From assembly GCF_000718005.1 (NCBI RefSeq), contig NZ_JODV01000010.1: a stretch of DNA of 64,000 nucleotides; one strand, 5' to 3'. This DNA is from Actinoalloteichus_B caeruleus (GTDB taxonomy: Bacteria; Actinomycetota; Actinomycetes; Mycobacteriales; Pseudonocardiaceae). The notes beneath the pieces were generated by a model that worked only from the letters and a program-made list of their open reading frames with translations, was not told the DNA's origin and made no database searches. The translations under genes and the position numbers were made by a program. This document shows, piece after piece, positions 34,867 to 43,623 of the stretch. Positions within the stretch are counted from its first letter, which is position 1; each line of letters begins with the position of its first letter.

Positions 34867-34880
34867 TGGTTCTAGAACCA
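34867..34880. promoter_or_regulatory. 14-bp palindrome, distal copy
   Basis: TGGTTCTAGAACCA is a perfect palindrome. It shares the pattern TGGTyCTAGrACCA with a second site at 34978, 111 nt downstream. Both lie upstream of the LAL regulator. Confidence 0.6.
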
Positions 34881-34977
34881 CCCTGGCCCTCCCATGACGC
34901 TGGCCGGTGCTGTGATCAGGGTGGATGGCGGAATCGCGGAATCGTGGGGAGGGAAATCCGCTGTGGTGGGTGAACGG

Positions 34978-35020
34978 TGGTCCTAGGACCATTGTTGTCC
35001 CGACCGTGCGGTGTTAACCT
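34978..35020 (+). promoter_or_regulatory. Palindrome and promoter of the LAL regulator
   Basis: TGGTCCTAGGACCA (34978-34991), a perfect palindrome, abuts TTGTTG (34992-34997). After 17 nt follows TAACCT (35015-35020). An operator touching the -35 suits an activator or autoregulation by the LAL protein. The predicted start is near 35027. Confidence 0.55.
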
Positions 35021-35167
35021 CGTTCCGAATTCGACCCGGGATGACGTTGTTCGCGAAATCTGGTCAGGAAACTCCGCTAACGGTTCGCGGTGGACGGAAC
35101 GAGGTCGTTGTCCTCCAGTCGTCGAACGTTTTCCTTTCCCTGTCGTCAAACCTGTGCAGACGGAGCC

Positions 35168-37951
35168 GTGTCAACAGGCGAACTGATCTTTACGGAATTC
35201 GACGAGAAGCGCCCGTTCCGCCGTGCTGGTCACGCGCTCGTCGGACGCCGGGAGCACCTGCGAGCGGTCCGCACCGCGCTGGCGGCGGTCGCCGCAGGAG
35301 ACGAGGCCGTCATCCTGGTCGAGGGCGGCGCTGGAACCGGGAAGTCGGCGCTGTTGCGGGCGGTGGGGAGCAGCGCCCACGGCCTCGGGCTGCCCGTGCT
35401 CCCCGTGTCTGCGAGTTCGTACGAGGCAGACGAACCGTTGGGATTGGCACGGCGGATCTGCGAGGCGGCGGGCACCGAACCCCCAGCGCTCGTCGACGAC
35501 ATACCCGAGGCGCGCCGCGTCGTCTTCGAGCGGGTGACGGCGTGGGCGCGTGGCGCGCCGGCGCTCCTGGCCATCGACGACTTCCAGTGGTGTGATGCCG
35601 CCTCCCTGCGCTGCCTGTCGTTCCTGCTGCGGCGCGGGGTTCGCGGTCTCGGTGTCCTGGCCAGCCTCACCACCGGGGTCAGCGGTGCGGACCCCGTGCT
35701 GGTGGACGAGGCGCAACGCTCCCACCCCCGGCCGGTCCGGGTCCGGCTCGGTCCACTCGGTCGGGCCGAGGCCGACCGCCTCGTGGCCGGCGTTCTCGGA
35801 CCCGTACCCGCCGACCTCCGGGCCGCGCTGTTCGAGTGGACGGGAGGGAATCCGTTCCTGCTCGACGAGGTCCTCACCGAGCTGCCCGGCCACCCGCGCG
35901 GTCAGGTCACCGACATCGTCCCGCGAACGGTGTACCCGTGGTTGTCCGGGTTACTGGCCAACGGCAACCCGGTCTGCCTGCCCGTGGTACGTGCGTTGGC
36001 TGCCCTGGGCGACCACGCGAGCCCGACGGTGCTCGGTGAGGTCGCCGGTCTCTCCGCCCTGGAGGTCGACTACGGGATCCGCGCCCTCGCCGAGCTGTCG
36101 CTCCTCCGGCCCGGCCCTCGACCGGCGTTCGCCCATCCGGTCGTCGAGGCCGCCGTGGCCAGGCAGATCACGCCGCATGAGCTGGTGAGGCTGCGGCTGG
36201 TCGGGGCCCGGTGGCTCGTGACCTCCGGCGCGCCCGAGACCTCGGTCATCTCCTACCTGGTCGACAGCGGTGTCGCCGACCACCCGGAGGGCGCGGAGCT
36301 CGTCGTCGCGACGGCGCGTGGGATGGTGGACCGGTCACCACCGGAGGAGGCGGTGGCCCGGCTGCGGGACGCGCTCTCACGTCGACTTCCGCTTCCCGTG
36401 CGGACGGAGCTGCTCCAGCTGTGCGCGCGGGCGGAGTTGGACCTGGACGTGGGGCTGGCGGAGCGCCGGTTGGGCGAGGCCGTGGTCTTGCTGGGGTGCT
36501 CGCGCCGGCCGGCGGTCCTGGTCGACCACGCCCGCGCGTTGCACGCCCTCGGGAGGTTGGACGAGGCGGCACGTCTGCTGTGCTCCGTCGACGCCGAGAC
36601 GCCCGCCGGGGAGCGAGACCCCGCGTTGCGGGACCGTGTCCGCCTGGAGCTCGCTACCATCGTGGCCGGTGACCCGGCGGTCGCGATGGCCCCGACATCC
36701 GATCCCCGGGACGCCGTGGCAGCGGTCGTCCACCTGTTGGTCGATGGCGGTGTTCGTGGCGCACCGCGTCACGGTCTCGCCCTGGGCGACCTGTGGGACC
36801 TGCTCACCCCGGCCGCTCCCGACGGGCTGCCGTTGACGTGGTTCACGGCGGTCCGGGCACTTCTGTCGGCAGGCGAGGGCGCGGGTCTGTTGTCCTACGC
36901 CCGGCTCTGGGTTTCCGCCGCCCGGCAGGGAACACTGCGCCTGGCGCTGGGGCACGCGCAACTCGCCGAGGCGTTGTTCCGCCTCGACCGTATCCGCTGC
37001 GCGGGGGCCGCCGTCAACGACGTGTTGCGGCAGTGGGAGACGCTGGACCACCCGGGCGGGTGCCTTCCGATCATCGCGGCGATGCCCCCCGTCCTCGACA
37101 CGCTGATCGAACGCGACGAACTGGACTCCGCCGTCGAACTGCTGCGGCAGCTGCCCCTCAACCCCGACCGCCGTCCGCACTGGCACCAGCTGGCCCTGCT
37201 GCTCCGCCGTGGCAGACTGCGCAGGCTGCTCGGCGATCCGGCGGGTGGCCTTTCCGACCTGGTGCGGTGTGGCCGGGTCCTCAGGGAACGCGGTTCCCGG
37301 GTTCCGCATCCGCTGCGCTGGCGTCGTCACGCGACAGTGGCCCTGCTGGACCTCGGCCGGCTGGACGCCGCGCGCCGACTGATCGACGTGGAGCTCAGCG
37401 ACGTCCGACGACGCTCCCCAGTGGGGAACGAGCTCGGGGTGACCCTCAGGCTCGCCGGTCGGGTGGCCGGGCCCTCCGTCGGCCTGGGGTTGCTCAGCCA
37501 GTCGGTGGAGGTGTTGGAAGCCGGTGGCTCACGTGTCGAACTCGCGCGGTCGCTGGGGGAACTGGGAACGGCCCTCTCCCGGATGGGCCGTTCCCGAGCG
37601 GCACGGTCGCGGTTGCGCCGCGCGTGCGGGCTGGCGGAGGAGACCGGGGCGGTCAGGCTGAGGGCATGCCTGGAGGCCCGGCTCCGGGACGCCGGGGGGC
37701 GGGTGCGGAAACAGGTGACGGGCGTCGGCGCCCTCACGGCCGGCGAGCGCCGGGTCGCCCGCCTGGCGGCGACCGGCCACACGAACCGCCAGATCGCGGC
37801 CGAACTCTTCATCACGCGCCGTGCCGTGGAGATGCACCTGACCCAGGTCTACCGGAAGTTGGGGATCAGCGGACGCGGTCAGCTCGCCCGTGCGCTCGAC
37901 GACGCCGACGACCCGGTGGTCCGGCATGGCGTTGTTCCAGCGGGTCGGTGA
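35168..37951 (+). CDS. LAL-type LuxR regulator
   Basis: A 927-residue large ATP-binding LuxR regulator. The Walker A motif GGAGTGKS is at 53-60 and the Walker B motif LLAIDDFQWCD near 140. The middle 600 residues are helical and TPR-like. The C-terminal LuxR HTH reads LTAGERRVARLAATGHTNRQ and continues to RAVEMHLTQVYRKLGI. Such proteins are pathway-specific activators of macrolide and other clusters. The GTG at 35168 has only a weak GGAG close by; an in-frame GTG at 35090 would add 26 residues. Its presumed target cluster is the decayed glycoside locus upstream, or genes elsewhere. Confidence 0.88.
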   Translation: MSTGELIFTEFDEKRPFRRAGHALVGRREHLRAVRTALAAVAAGDEAVILVEGGAGTGKSALLRAVGSSAHGLGLPVLPVSASSYEADEPLGLARRICEAAGTEPPALVDDIPEARRVVFERVTAWARGAPALLAIDDFQWCDAASLRCLSFLLRRGVRGLGVLASLTTGVSGADPVLVDEAQRSHPRPVRVRLGPLGRAEADRLVAGVLGPVPADLRAALFEWTGGNPFLLDEVLTELPGHPRGQVTDIVPRTVYPWLSGLLANGNPVCLPVVRALAALGDHASPTVLGEVAGLSALEVDYGIRALAELSLLRPGPRPAFAHPVVEAAVARQITPHELVRLRLVGARWLVTSGAPETSVISYLVDSGVADHPEGAELVVATARGMVDRSPPEEAVARLRDALSRRLPLPVRTELLQLCARAELDLDVGLAERRLGEAVVLLGCSRRPAVLVDHARALHALGRLDEAARLLCSVDAETPAGERDPALRDRVRLELATIVAGDPAVAMAPTSDPRDAVAAVVHLLVDGGVRGAPRHGLALGDLWDLLTPAAPDGLPLTWFTAVRALLSAGEGAGLLSYARLWVSAARQGTLRLALGHAQLAEALFRLDRIRCAGAAVNDVLRQWETLDHPGGCLPIIAAMPPVLDTLIERDELDSAVELLRQLPLNPDRRPHWHQLALLLRRGRLRRLLGDPAGGLSDLVRCGRVLRERGSRVPHPLRWRRHATVALLDLGRLDAARRLIDVELSDVRRRSPVGNELGVTLRLAGRVAGPSVGLGLLSQSVEVLEAGGSRVELARSLGELGTALSRMGRSRAARSRLRRACGLAEETGAVRLRACLEARLRDAGGRVRKQVTGVGALTAGERRVARLAATGHTNRQIAAELFITRRAVEMHLTQVYRKLGISGRGQLARALDDADDPVVRHGVVPAGR

Positions 37952-38043
37952 CCAGGGGCGGCGGCGGATCGCGGCGGAGGGGAGGGTGCCACCCCCGTCC
38001 CACCGGGCTCGTCGGACCTCGCACCAGAAGTGGCGGGTGAGGT

Positions 38044-38074
38044 GGCGCCCGGGAATCATCTCACCCCGGGTGCC
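38044..38074. terminator. Hairpin between convergent genes
   Basis: GGCGCCCGGG (38044-38053) and CCCGGGTGCC (38065-38074) form a 10-bp stem with one G-U pair and an 11-nt loop, immediately before the SDR stop. Confidence 0.6.
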
Positions 38075-38077
38075 GTC

Positions 38078-39025
38078 TCACAGGGCGGGCAGCCGCAACG
38101 GTCGACCCGCCGCCACACCGCCGTCGACGGGGATCGAGACCCCCGTCAGGTAGGAGAAGTCCTCGGAGGCGATCGCGAGCACGGCGGAGGCGATGTCCTC
38201 CGGCGTGGCGATCCGCCCGAGGCCGTCCACGTTGAGCTGGCCCAGGCCCACCTTCGCCTGTTCCCAGAGCGCGTCGTCGAGCCCGGGGGGCCGGATCATC
38301 GCGGTGTCGGTGATGCCGGGGAGGATCGCGTTCACCCGGATCCCGGCGCCGCCGTACTCCAGGGCCGCGGAGCGGACCAACGCCTCCTGGGCGCGTTTGC
38401 TCGCCTGGTAGGCCGAGAGTTCGGGGCGGCCCACGACCGAACCGACCGAGGAGTTCACGATGATGTGCCCACCGCCGTGGGCGATCATCGGGGGCAACTG
38501 CGCCCGCATCGCCAGGAAGGTCCCCCTGGTGTTGGTGTTCATCGTGTCGTCCCACTGCTCGAGGGTCATCTCGTGCAGCGGCGCGGTGTGTTGCACACCG
38601 GCGTTGTTGAAGGCGATGTCGGGCGGTCCGAGGTTCTCGATCGCGCGGTCGACGAAGGCCTGCGTGGAGTCGGCGTCGCGTACGTCGGCCCGCAGGTAGA
38701 CGGCGTGGCCCCCGGCTCGGCGGATGCGTCGTTCCACCGCGCGGCCGTGGGACTCCCGGCGTCCGCAGAACGCCACCCGCGCGCCCTCGGCGGCGAAGGC
38801 GGCGCAGGTCGCCTCGCCGATCCCGGAGGTGCCGCCGGTGACGAGGACAACCTTGTCCCGGAAGCGCCCCCGTCGGCCCGTGGCGGTGCCGCTGCCGGCG
38901 GCGTTCGCCGAGCCGGCGCCGAGCATTCCCAGTCCGAGCGCTCCGGCCCCCGCCGCGGCTCCCAGGATCGCGCGCCTGCTGTGGGTGGCGGCACCCGTGG
39001 TGCGGGAGGTGTGCGTGCTGGTCAT
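38078..39025 (-). CDS. Short-chain dehydrogenase with twin-arginine signal
   Basis: A 315-residue classical SDR: VTGGTSGIGEA cofactor loop, NNAG, then Ser and the YQASK catalytic pair, and VDGG near the end. Ahead of it is an unusual ~50-residue leader, SRRAILGAAAGAGALGLG, ending near ANA-A. This is a twin-arginine signal with cleavage site. The enzyme would be exported folded, probably carrying NAD(P). GGAGG precedes the ATG. Upstream, 39105-39150 is AT-rich with repeated CTCG boxes that may be its operator. The substrate is unknown. Confidence 0.85.
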   Translation of the reverse strand: MTSTHTSRTTGAATHSRRAILGAAAGAGALGLGMLGAGSANAAGSGTATGRRGRFRDKVVLVTGGTSGIGEATCAAFAAEGARVAFCGRRESHGRAVERRIRRAGGHAVYLRADVRDADSTQAFVDRAIENLGPPDIAFNNAGVQHTAPLHEMTLEQWDDTMNTNTRGTFLAMRAQLPPMIAHGGGHIIVNSSVGSVVGRPELSAYQASKRAQEALVRSAALEYGGAGIRVNAILPGITDTAMIRPPGLDDALWEQAKVGLGQLNVDGLGRIATPEDIASAVLAIASEDFSYLTGVSIPVDGGVAAGRPLRLPAL

Positions 39026-39868
39026 GGTCCTCCGGTTCCTGTGGCCTGGTCGCGGGGCTGGTGCGGACGGGTCCAGCGCGGACTCGGACGCACCCAAAGA
39101 AACGCGACTAATTGCTCGCAAAAAAATACGAGGATTGGCTCGTAAAGTCAAGGGGTCCGTGGAGCGGCACGACCCCGCCCCCGTCACCGACCGGTGGGCC
39201 GAGGGGCGACCAGCCCGCCACCCCCGGCGTCGGGTCCGCGCGATCCCGCCGGCCACCGGGTGGGACGGCGGCGGAGGCCGGCCTTCCCTCGGGGGCCACC
39301 ATGTTCCGTTCCCTCCCCGGTCCGCGGTCGGCCTCGCACCGGCAACGGATGCCACCCCCGCCCGCCGGGACCCGGGGGCAGGACCAGGCCGGTACCCACC
39401 GAGCCGGCGGGAGGCCGCGACACGTCGTCCACTCAGGACGTTGCCGAGCGGGACCGGGGCGGACGGTAGGCCACCACACGCCCCGCCCCGAGCATCGGTG
39501 ACTGGCCGGAGCCGCCCGGGTGGGCGAGGCACCCCACGGTCGGACCGCTCCCGCCGACCAGCACCGCCGCCGGCGACCGGGTGGGAGGACCGCCCCGGCG
39601 GGCGGGCGGGTGACTCGGTCCGGACCCGGTGGCAGCCGACCGGGCAGGCCACCCGGAACGTGGACCCCGACCAGATCGCCCCGCACGGTCCCGCGCTCCC
39701 GCACCGGAGTCCTCCGCGCCGCCCACCCCTCGGCAGCTGCCCGGAGGCGGGCGAGTCGACCCAGTGGCGCTCCGAGGTCCTCGCCGCCCGCCGGGGTCCA
39801 GTGCGCACGGACGCGCGGTGAACCGGGAGCAGGGCAACCCCCGGGCACCTCCGCCCCGAAGAAGGGGC
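39026..39868. other. Long divergent intergenic region
   Basis: About 840 bases between the SDR and the molybdopterin enzyme. Only 39105-39150 stands out: an AT-rich patch with TTGCTCGCAA and nearby CGAG/CTCG inverted pairs, likely the SDR promoter and operator. The rest shows no supported gene. Confidence 0.45.
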
Positions 39869-41437
39869 ATGAGGGACCACGAGAGCGTCCACCCACCCCC
39901 GCGAGGAACGTCCTGCCTGACCGGGCTGCTGGCCGTGGCGGCCGCGCTCGGTGCCGGTCACCTGCTGGCCGGGCTCACCGGTTCGCCCGGGTCCTCGCCC
40001 TTCCTCGCCGTCGGGAACTCCGCCATCGACCTGGCGCCGGAACCCGTGAAGGACTTCGCGATCGCCGCCTTCGGAGAGGCGAACAAGACCGCGTTGCTGG
40101 TCGGGATGGGCGTGGTCCTCGCGGTGCTCGGCGCCGCCGGCGGCCTGGCCTCGCGCGGCGGCCCACTCCCTGGCCTCATCCTGGTCGGGCTCGGGGGGAC
40201 GGCCGGGGCCCTCGCCACACTGGGCCGACCCGACCTGCCCACCTGGGCCGTGGCCGTGCCGCTCTCGTCGACCGTGGTGGGTGGCGTGGTCTTCGCGCTG
40301 CTCTGGTCGGCCTCCCGCCCGCGCGGTCCCCGGAAGGACACCGGGGAGGACCCGGCCCTGACCGGGAGCGGTGCGGGCCTGGGGCGCCGGCGGCTCCTGG
40401 TGTCCACCGGCGCGGTCGCGTTGGGCTCGGCGACGGCCGCGCTGGGCGGTCAGGCGCTGACCGGTCGAGGCGGGCTGGAAGAGTCCCGACGCGCGGTCAC
40501 CGCCCGCCTCCCGCCCCCCTCGCCGCCACCGGGCGGCGCCGACTTCGTCGACCAGGGGACCCCGACGTTCATCACGGCCAACGACGACTTCTACCGGGTC
40601 GACACCGCGCTGCGCGTGCCGGCCCTTCGCGCGGAGGACTGGCGGCTGCGCGTCCACGGGCTGGTCGAGCGGGAACTGTCCCTGAACTTCGACGACCTGC
40701 TCCGCCGACCCTGGCGGACCGAGACGATCACCATGACCTGCGTCTCCAACGAGGTCGGCGGTCCCTACGTCTCGACGGCCGAGTTCGTCGGCGTTCCCCT
40801 GCGGGACCTCCTGCGGGAGGCGGGAGTCCGGGCGGGGGCCGAGCGGGTGTTCGGCACCAGCGTGGACGGGTACACCGCCGCGACCCCGGTGGAGACCCTG
40901 CTCGATCCCGACCGGGTGGCCCTGCTCGCCTTCGGGATGAACGGGGAGGCCCTGCCACCCGAGCACGGCTTCCCCGTTCGCATGGTCACCGCCGGCCTGT
41001 ACGGCTACGTGTCCGCCACCAAGTGGCTGGTCGACCTCGAGCTGACCACGGGCGACCGCCGCACCTACTGGGAGGATCGGGGCTGGGCCGAACGAGCGCC
41101 GATCAAGACGCAGTCCCGCATCGACTCGCCCCGGGGGTTCGAGACGCTCCCCGCCGGCAGGACCACCGTCGTCGGGGTCGCCTGGGCCCAGACCACGGGA
41201 ATCGACTCGGTCGAGGTGCGGGTGGACGACGGGCCGTGGCGACCGGCGACCCTGGCCCGGGAGGTCAACCCGGACACCTGGCGGATGTGGCGGGCCGAGG
41301 TCCACCTCGTTCCCGGTGGCCACCGCATCTCCTGCCGGGCCAACGACCGCGACGGCCACACCCAGACCGAGGAACGGGTCGGCACCGTGCCCGACGGGGC
41401 GACGGGCTGGCATGCCGTCGTCTGCACCGCCGAGTGA
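39869..41437 (+). CDS. Membrane-anchored molybdopterin oxidoreductase (sulfite-oxidase fold)
   Basis: A 522-residue protein. Residues ~15-155 hold about four hydrophobic segments. Then comes a GRRRLLVSTGAVALGS stretch, and then a sulfite-oxidase-type molybdopterin domain (DFYRVDTAL, the likely Mo-ligand cysteine in TMTCVSNEVGGPYV, GFPVRMVTAGLYGYVSATKW). The C-terminal ~90 residues are the Ig-like dimerisation domain. The catalytic domain would face outside. It is likely co-transcribed with the fasciclin lipoprotein 98 nt downstream, a pairing common in actinobacteria. The substrate is unknown. Confidence 0.85.
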   Translation: MRDHESVHPPPRGTSCLTGLLAVAAALGAGHLLAGLTGSPGSSPFLAVGNSAIDLAPEPVKDFAIAAFGEANKTALLVGMGVVLAVLGAAGGLASRGGPLPGLILVGLGGTAGALATLGRPDLPTWAVAVPLSSTVVGGVVFALLWSASRPRGPRKDTGEDPALTGSGAGLGRRRLLVSTGAVALGSATAALGGQALTGRGGLEESRRAVTARLPPPSPPPGGADFVDQGTPTFITANDDFYRVDTALRVPALRAEDWRLRVHGLVERELSLNFDDLLRRPWRTETITMTCVSNEVGGPYVSTAEFVGVPLRDLLREAGVRAGAERVFGTSVDGYTAATPVETLLDPDRVALLAFGMNGEALPPEHGFPVRMVTAGLYGYVSATKWLVDLELTTGDRRTYWEDRGWAERAPIKTQSRIDSPRGFETLPAGRTTVVGVAWAQTTGIDSVEVRVDDGPWRPATLAREVNPDTWRMWRAEVHLVPGGHRISCRANDRDGHTQTEERVGTVPDGATGWHAVVCTAE

Positions 41438-41534
41438 CCGCGCGGAAGAAATTCACGATCCGGGGCAATACCTCCGGCCGCACGTACCGAAGACCCCATG
41501 AAGTCCCAGAAAGAGACCGAGGAGGAACGATCCG

Positions 41535-42230
41535 ATGAGGACCACGCGACGCACCGCCCTGGCTGGCGGCATCACCGCCTCGGCCCTGCTGCTCGCCGCC
41601 TGCGCCAACGGCGAGGAGGAAGCCCAGGACCCCGGGCCGGGAACGGACGGGGGCACGGTGACCAGCGCGCCGGAGCGACCGGAGGAGGACACCTCGCCGG
41701 AGGACGGGATGGCCGGTGACGGGGTGACCACGGCCGCCGACGTCTACGGGCCCGGCTGTGACCAGGTCCCCACCGACCCGGAGGACCCGGGGTCGGTCGA
41801 GGGCATGATCGACGACCCGGTGGGCACCGCCGCCAGCAACAACCCGCTGCTGACCAACCTGACGGCGGCCGTCGAGGCGGCCGGGCTCGGGGACACCCTC
41901 AACGACACCGGCGCCAGCTACACGGTCTTCGCGCCCGCCGACCCGGCCTTCGACGCGATCCCCGAGGACGAGCTGACCGCGTTGCTGACCGACCCGGACC
42001 GGGCGGACGACCTCACCGGCGTGCTGACCTACCACGTCGTCCCGGAGCGGTTGGACGCCGACGGCGTCGCCGAGTGGGGAACCCTCGACACCGTGCAGGG
42101 CGGCCAGCTCACGGTCGAGGGCTCGGGCGAGGACCTGACCGTCAACGGGGCCAGCGTGCTGTGCGGGAACATCCCGACCGCCAACGCCACGGTGTTCGTC
42201 GTCGACGAGGTGCTCATGCCCCAGGAGTGA
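41535..42230 (+). CDS. Fasciclin-domain lipoprotein
   Basis: A 231-residue lipoprotein. The signal peptide ends in the lipobox LLAAC. An acidic, disordered linker follows, and then one fasciclin (FAS1) domain of about 130 residues (NNPLLTNLTAAV, YTVFAPADPAFDAIP, TYHVVPERLD, NATVFVVDEVLMP). It resembles mycobacterial MPT70/MPT83 in layout. It anchors to the outer face of the membrane and may interact with the molybdopterin enzyme encoded upstream. GAGGAGG precedes the ATG. Confidence 0.9.
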   Translation: MRTTRRTALAGGITASALLLAACANGEEEAQDPGPGTDGGTVTSAPERPEEDTSPEDGMAGDGVTTAADVYGPGCDQVPTDPEDPGSVEGMIDDPVGTAASNNPLLTNLTAAVEAAGLGDTLNDTGASYTVFAPADPAFDAIPEDELTALLTDPDRADDLTGVLTYHVVPERLDADGVAEWGTLDTVQGGQLTVEGSGEDLTVNGASVLCGNIPTANATVFVVDEVLMPQE

Positions 42231-42294
42231 CCTCCGGCCAGGACGGCCTGGCGGGGGGCTGGTGACCACGCGGGACGGGGTGACCACCGGGACC

Positions 42295-42325
42295 GGCGGC
42301 GGTCGGTGCGCGACCGACCGCCGCC
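42295..42325. terminator. Bidirectional hairpin terminator
   Basis: A perfect 13-bp stem (42295-42307 and 42313-42325) with a 5-nt loop lies between the convergent fasciclin and AztD-like genes. Confidence 0.8.
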
Positions 42326-42350
42326 GAACCCCGGACCGGGTCGACCCGGA

Positions 42351-43550
42351 TCAGCTCAGGGTGCCGCTGAGCTCGTTGGGGGCCGAGGGCAGCGACCCGG
42401 TCGCCGTGATCTCACCGGACTCGAGGTCCACGGCGTGGATCTCGGTGGCGCTGGGGTCGGTGACGAACGCCGTGCCACCTCGGACGAAGATCGCCGGGCG
42501 CGGCTGCTGCCACTCCAGCGGCTCCTCCCACTCGTCGATCACCGGGATGGTGTTGACGACCTCGGCGGTCTCCGGGTCGACGACGTGGATCGCGCCGTCG
42601 GTGCCCAGGACGAGGGCCTCGCCCTCCGGGCCCCGGGCCAGGGAGCGGAAGGTGTAGCTGGTGCCCAGCTCGACGAGCTCCACGCTCGCGTCCTCGGTGT
42701 CGATCAGGGAGATCTGGGTGGGGCGTTCCAGCTCCGCGTCCGGGTCCTGCTTGTAGTCACCCAGGGTGATGCTCGACTCCTCGGAGCCGGCCTGGTTGCC
42801 GATGCGCCCGTAGTCGGTGGGGCTGTCCACCTTGGTGATCTCACCGTCGCGGTAGATCAGCACACCGGTCTCACAGCCGATCACCACCGCCTCGTCCCGC
42901 GCGGTGGCCTCACCGTGCACACCGGGGCAGTCCTCGTTGCGGGCGATCTCCTCGCCGTCGCCGTCGAGCACGACGATGCCGGGGCGCTCGTCCTCGTTGC
43001 CCAGGGTGGTCACCAGTTCGCCTGTGGACAGCTCGACCGCCACGCCGTGGTGCGGCTCCGGGGTCGTGTGGGTGTCCGCCTCGGGCAGCGAGTCGCCGAG
43101 GGAGTCGGTGTCGAAGATCAGCACCTCACCGGAACCGTCGAAGAACAGCACCGTCCTGCCCGCGTGGCGCACCACGTGACCGGGCTTGGGGCCCTCGAAC
43201 TCCAGGTCCGTCAGCTCCGGCGTGGCCGCGTCCAGCACCTGGAAACCGGAGGACGTGGACACGAAGAGGTGGCGGTCGTCGCCGGCGGGGTTCAACCGGT
43301 TGAACCCGTCCAGGGCGATGTCCTCGACGACCTCCAGGGTCGTCGGGTCCAGCACGTAGAGGCCGCCGTCGTAGGTGGTGACGATGGGGTCGACGACCGA
43401 GGGCGTGGCTGCACCGGTCGACGCCTCGGCGTCGGTCGCCTCGTCGTTCTCGGTGGACCCGCCGCACGCGCTGAGGGTCAGCGCGGCGGCGAGGGCCGGC
43501 ACGGCCAGTGCTCTCACACGTCCGGCCGGGGTGCGTGGGGAGGTTCGCAT
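42351..43550 (-). CDS. aztD: AztD-like zinc metallochaperone lipoprotein
   Basis: A 399-residue lipoprotein (lipobox LSAC) whose mature part is a beta-propeller of repeated blades. Histidines sit in the pattern HTTPEPHHG. Sequence style and position beside the AztC, AztB and AztA genes match AztD, the chaperone that hands zinc to the binding protein AztC. Chaperone function is inferred from the known Paracoccus system. It is the last gene of the minus-strand zinc operon, 73 nt after aztC. Confidence 0.8.
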   Translation of the reverse strand: MRTSPRTPAGRVRALAVPALAAALTLSACGGSTENDEATDAEASTGAATPSVVDPIVTTYDGGLYVLDPTTLEVVEDIALDGFNRLNPAGDDRHLFVSTSSGFQVLDAATPELTDLEFEGPKPGHVVRHAGRTVLFFDGSGEVLIFDTDSLGDSLPEADTHTTPEPHHGVAVELSTGELVTTLGNEDERPGIVVLDGDGEEIARNEDCPGVHGEATARDEAVVIGCETGVLIYRDGEITKVDSPTDYGRIGNQAGSEESSITLGDYKQDPDAELERPTQISLIDTEDASVELVELGTSYTFRSLARGPEGEALVLGTDGAIHVVDPETAEVVNTIPVIDEWEEPLEWQQPRPAIFVRGGTAFVTDPSATEIHAVDLESGEITATGSLPSAPNELSGTLS

Positions 43551-43623
43551 CTGTGTTCGCTCTCTGTTCTCGTTCGGTGTTCCCGGGCCGGCGGTCACCG
43601 GCCCGGTGCGGTGTCATGGGTGG

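Noticed and set aside
38078..41413. A minus-strand frame of over 1,100 codons covering the SDR and the molybdopterin region
   Set aside because: Beyond 39025 it is a high-GC shadow opposite the molybdopterin gene, with no recognisable domain.
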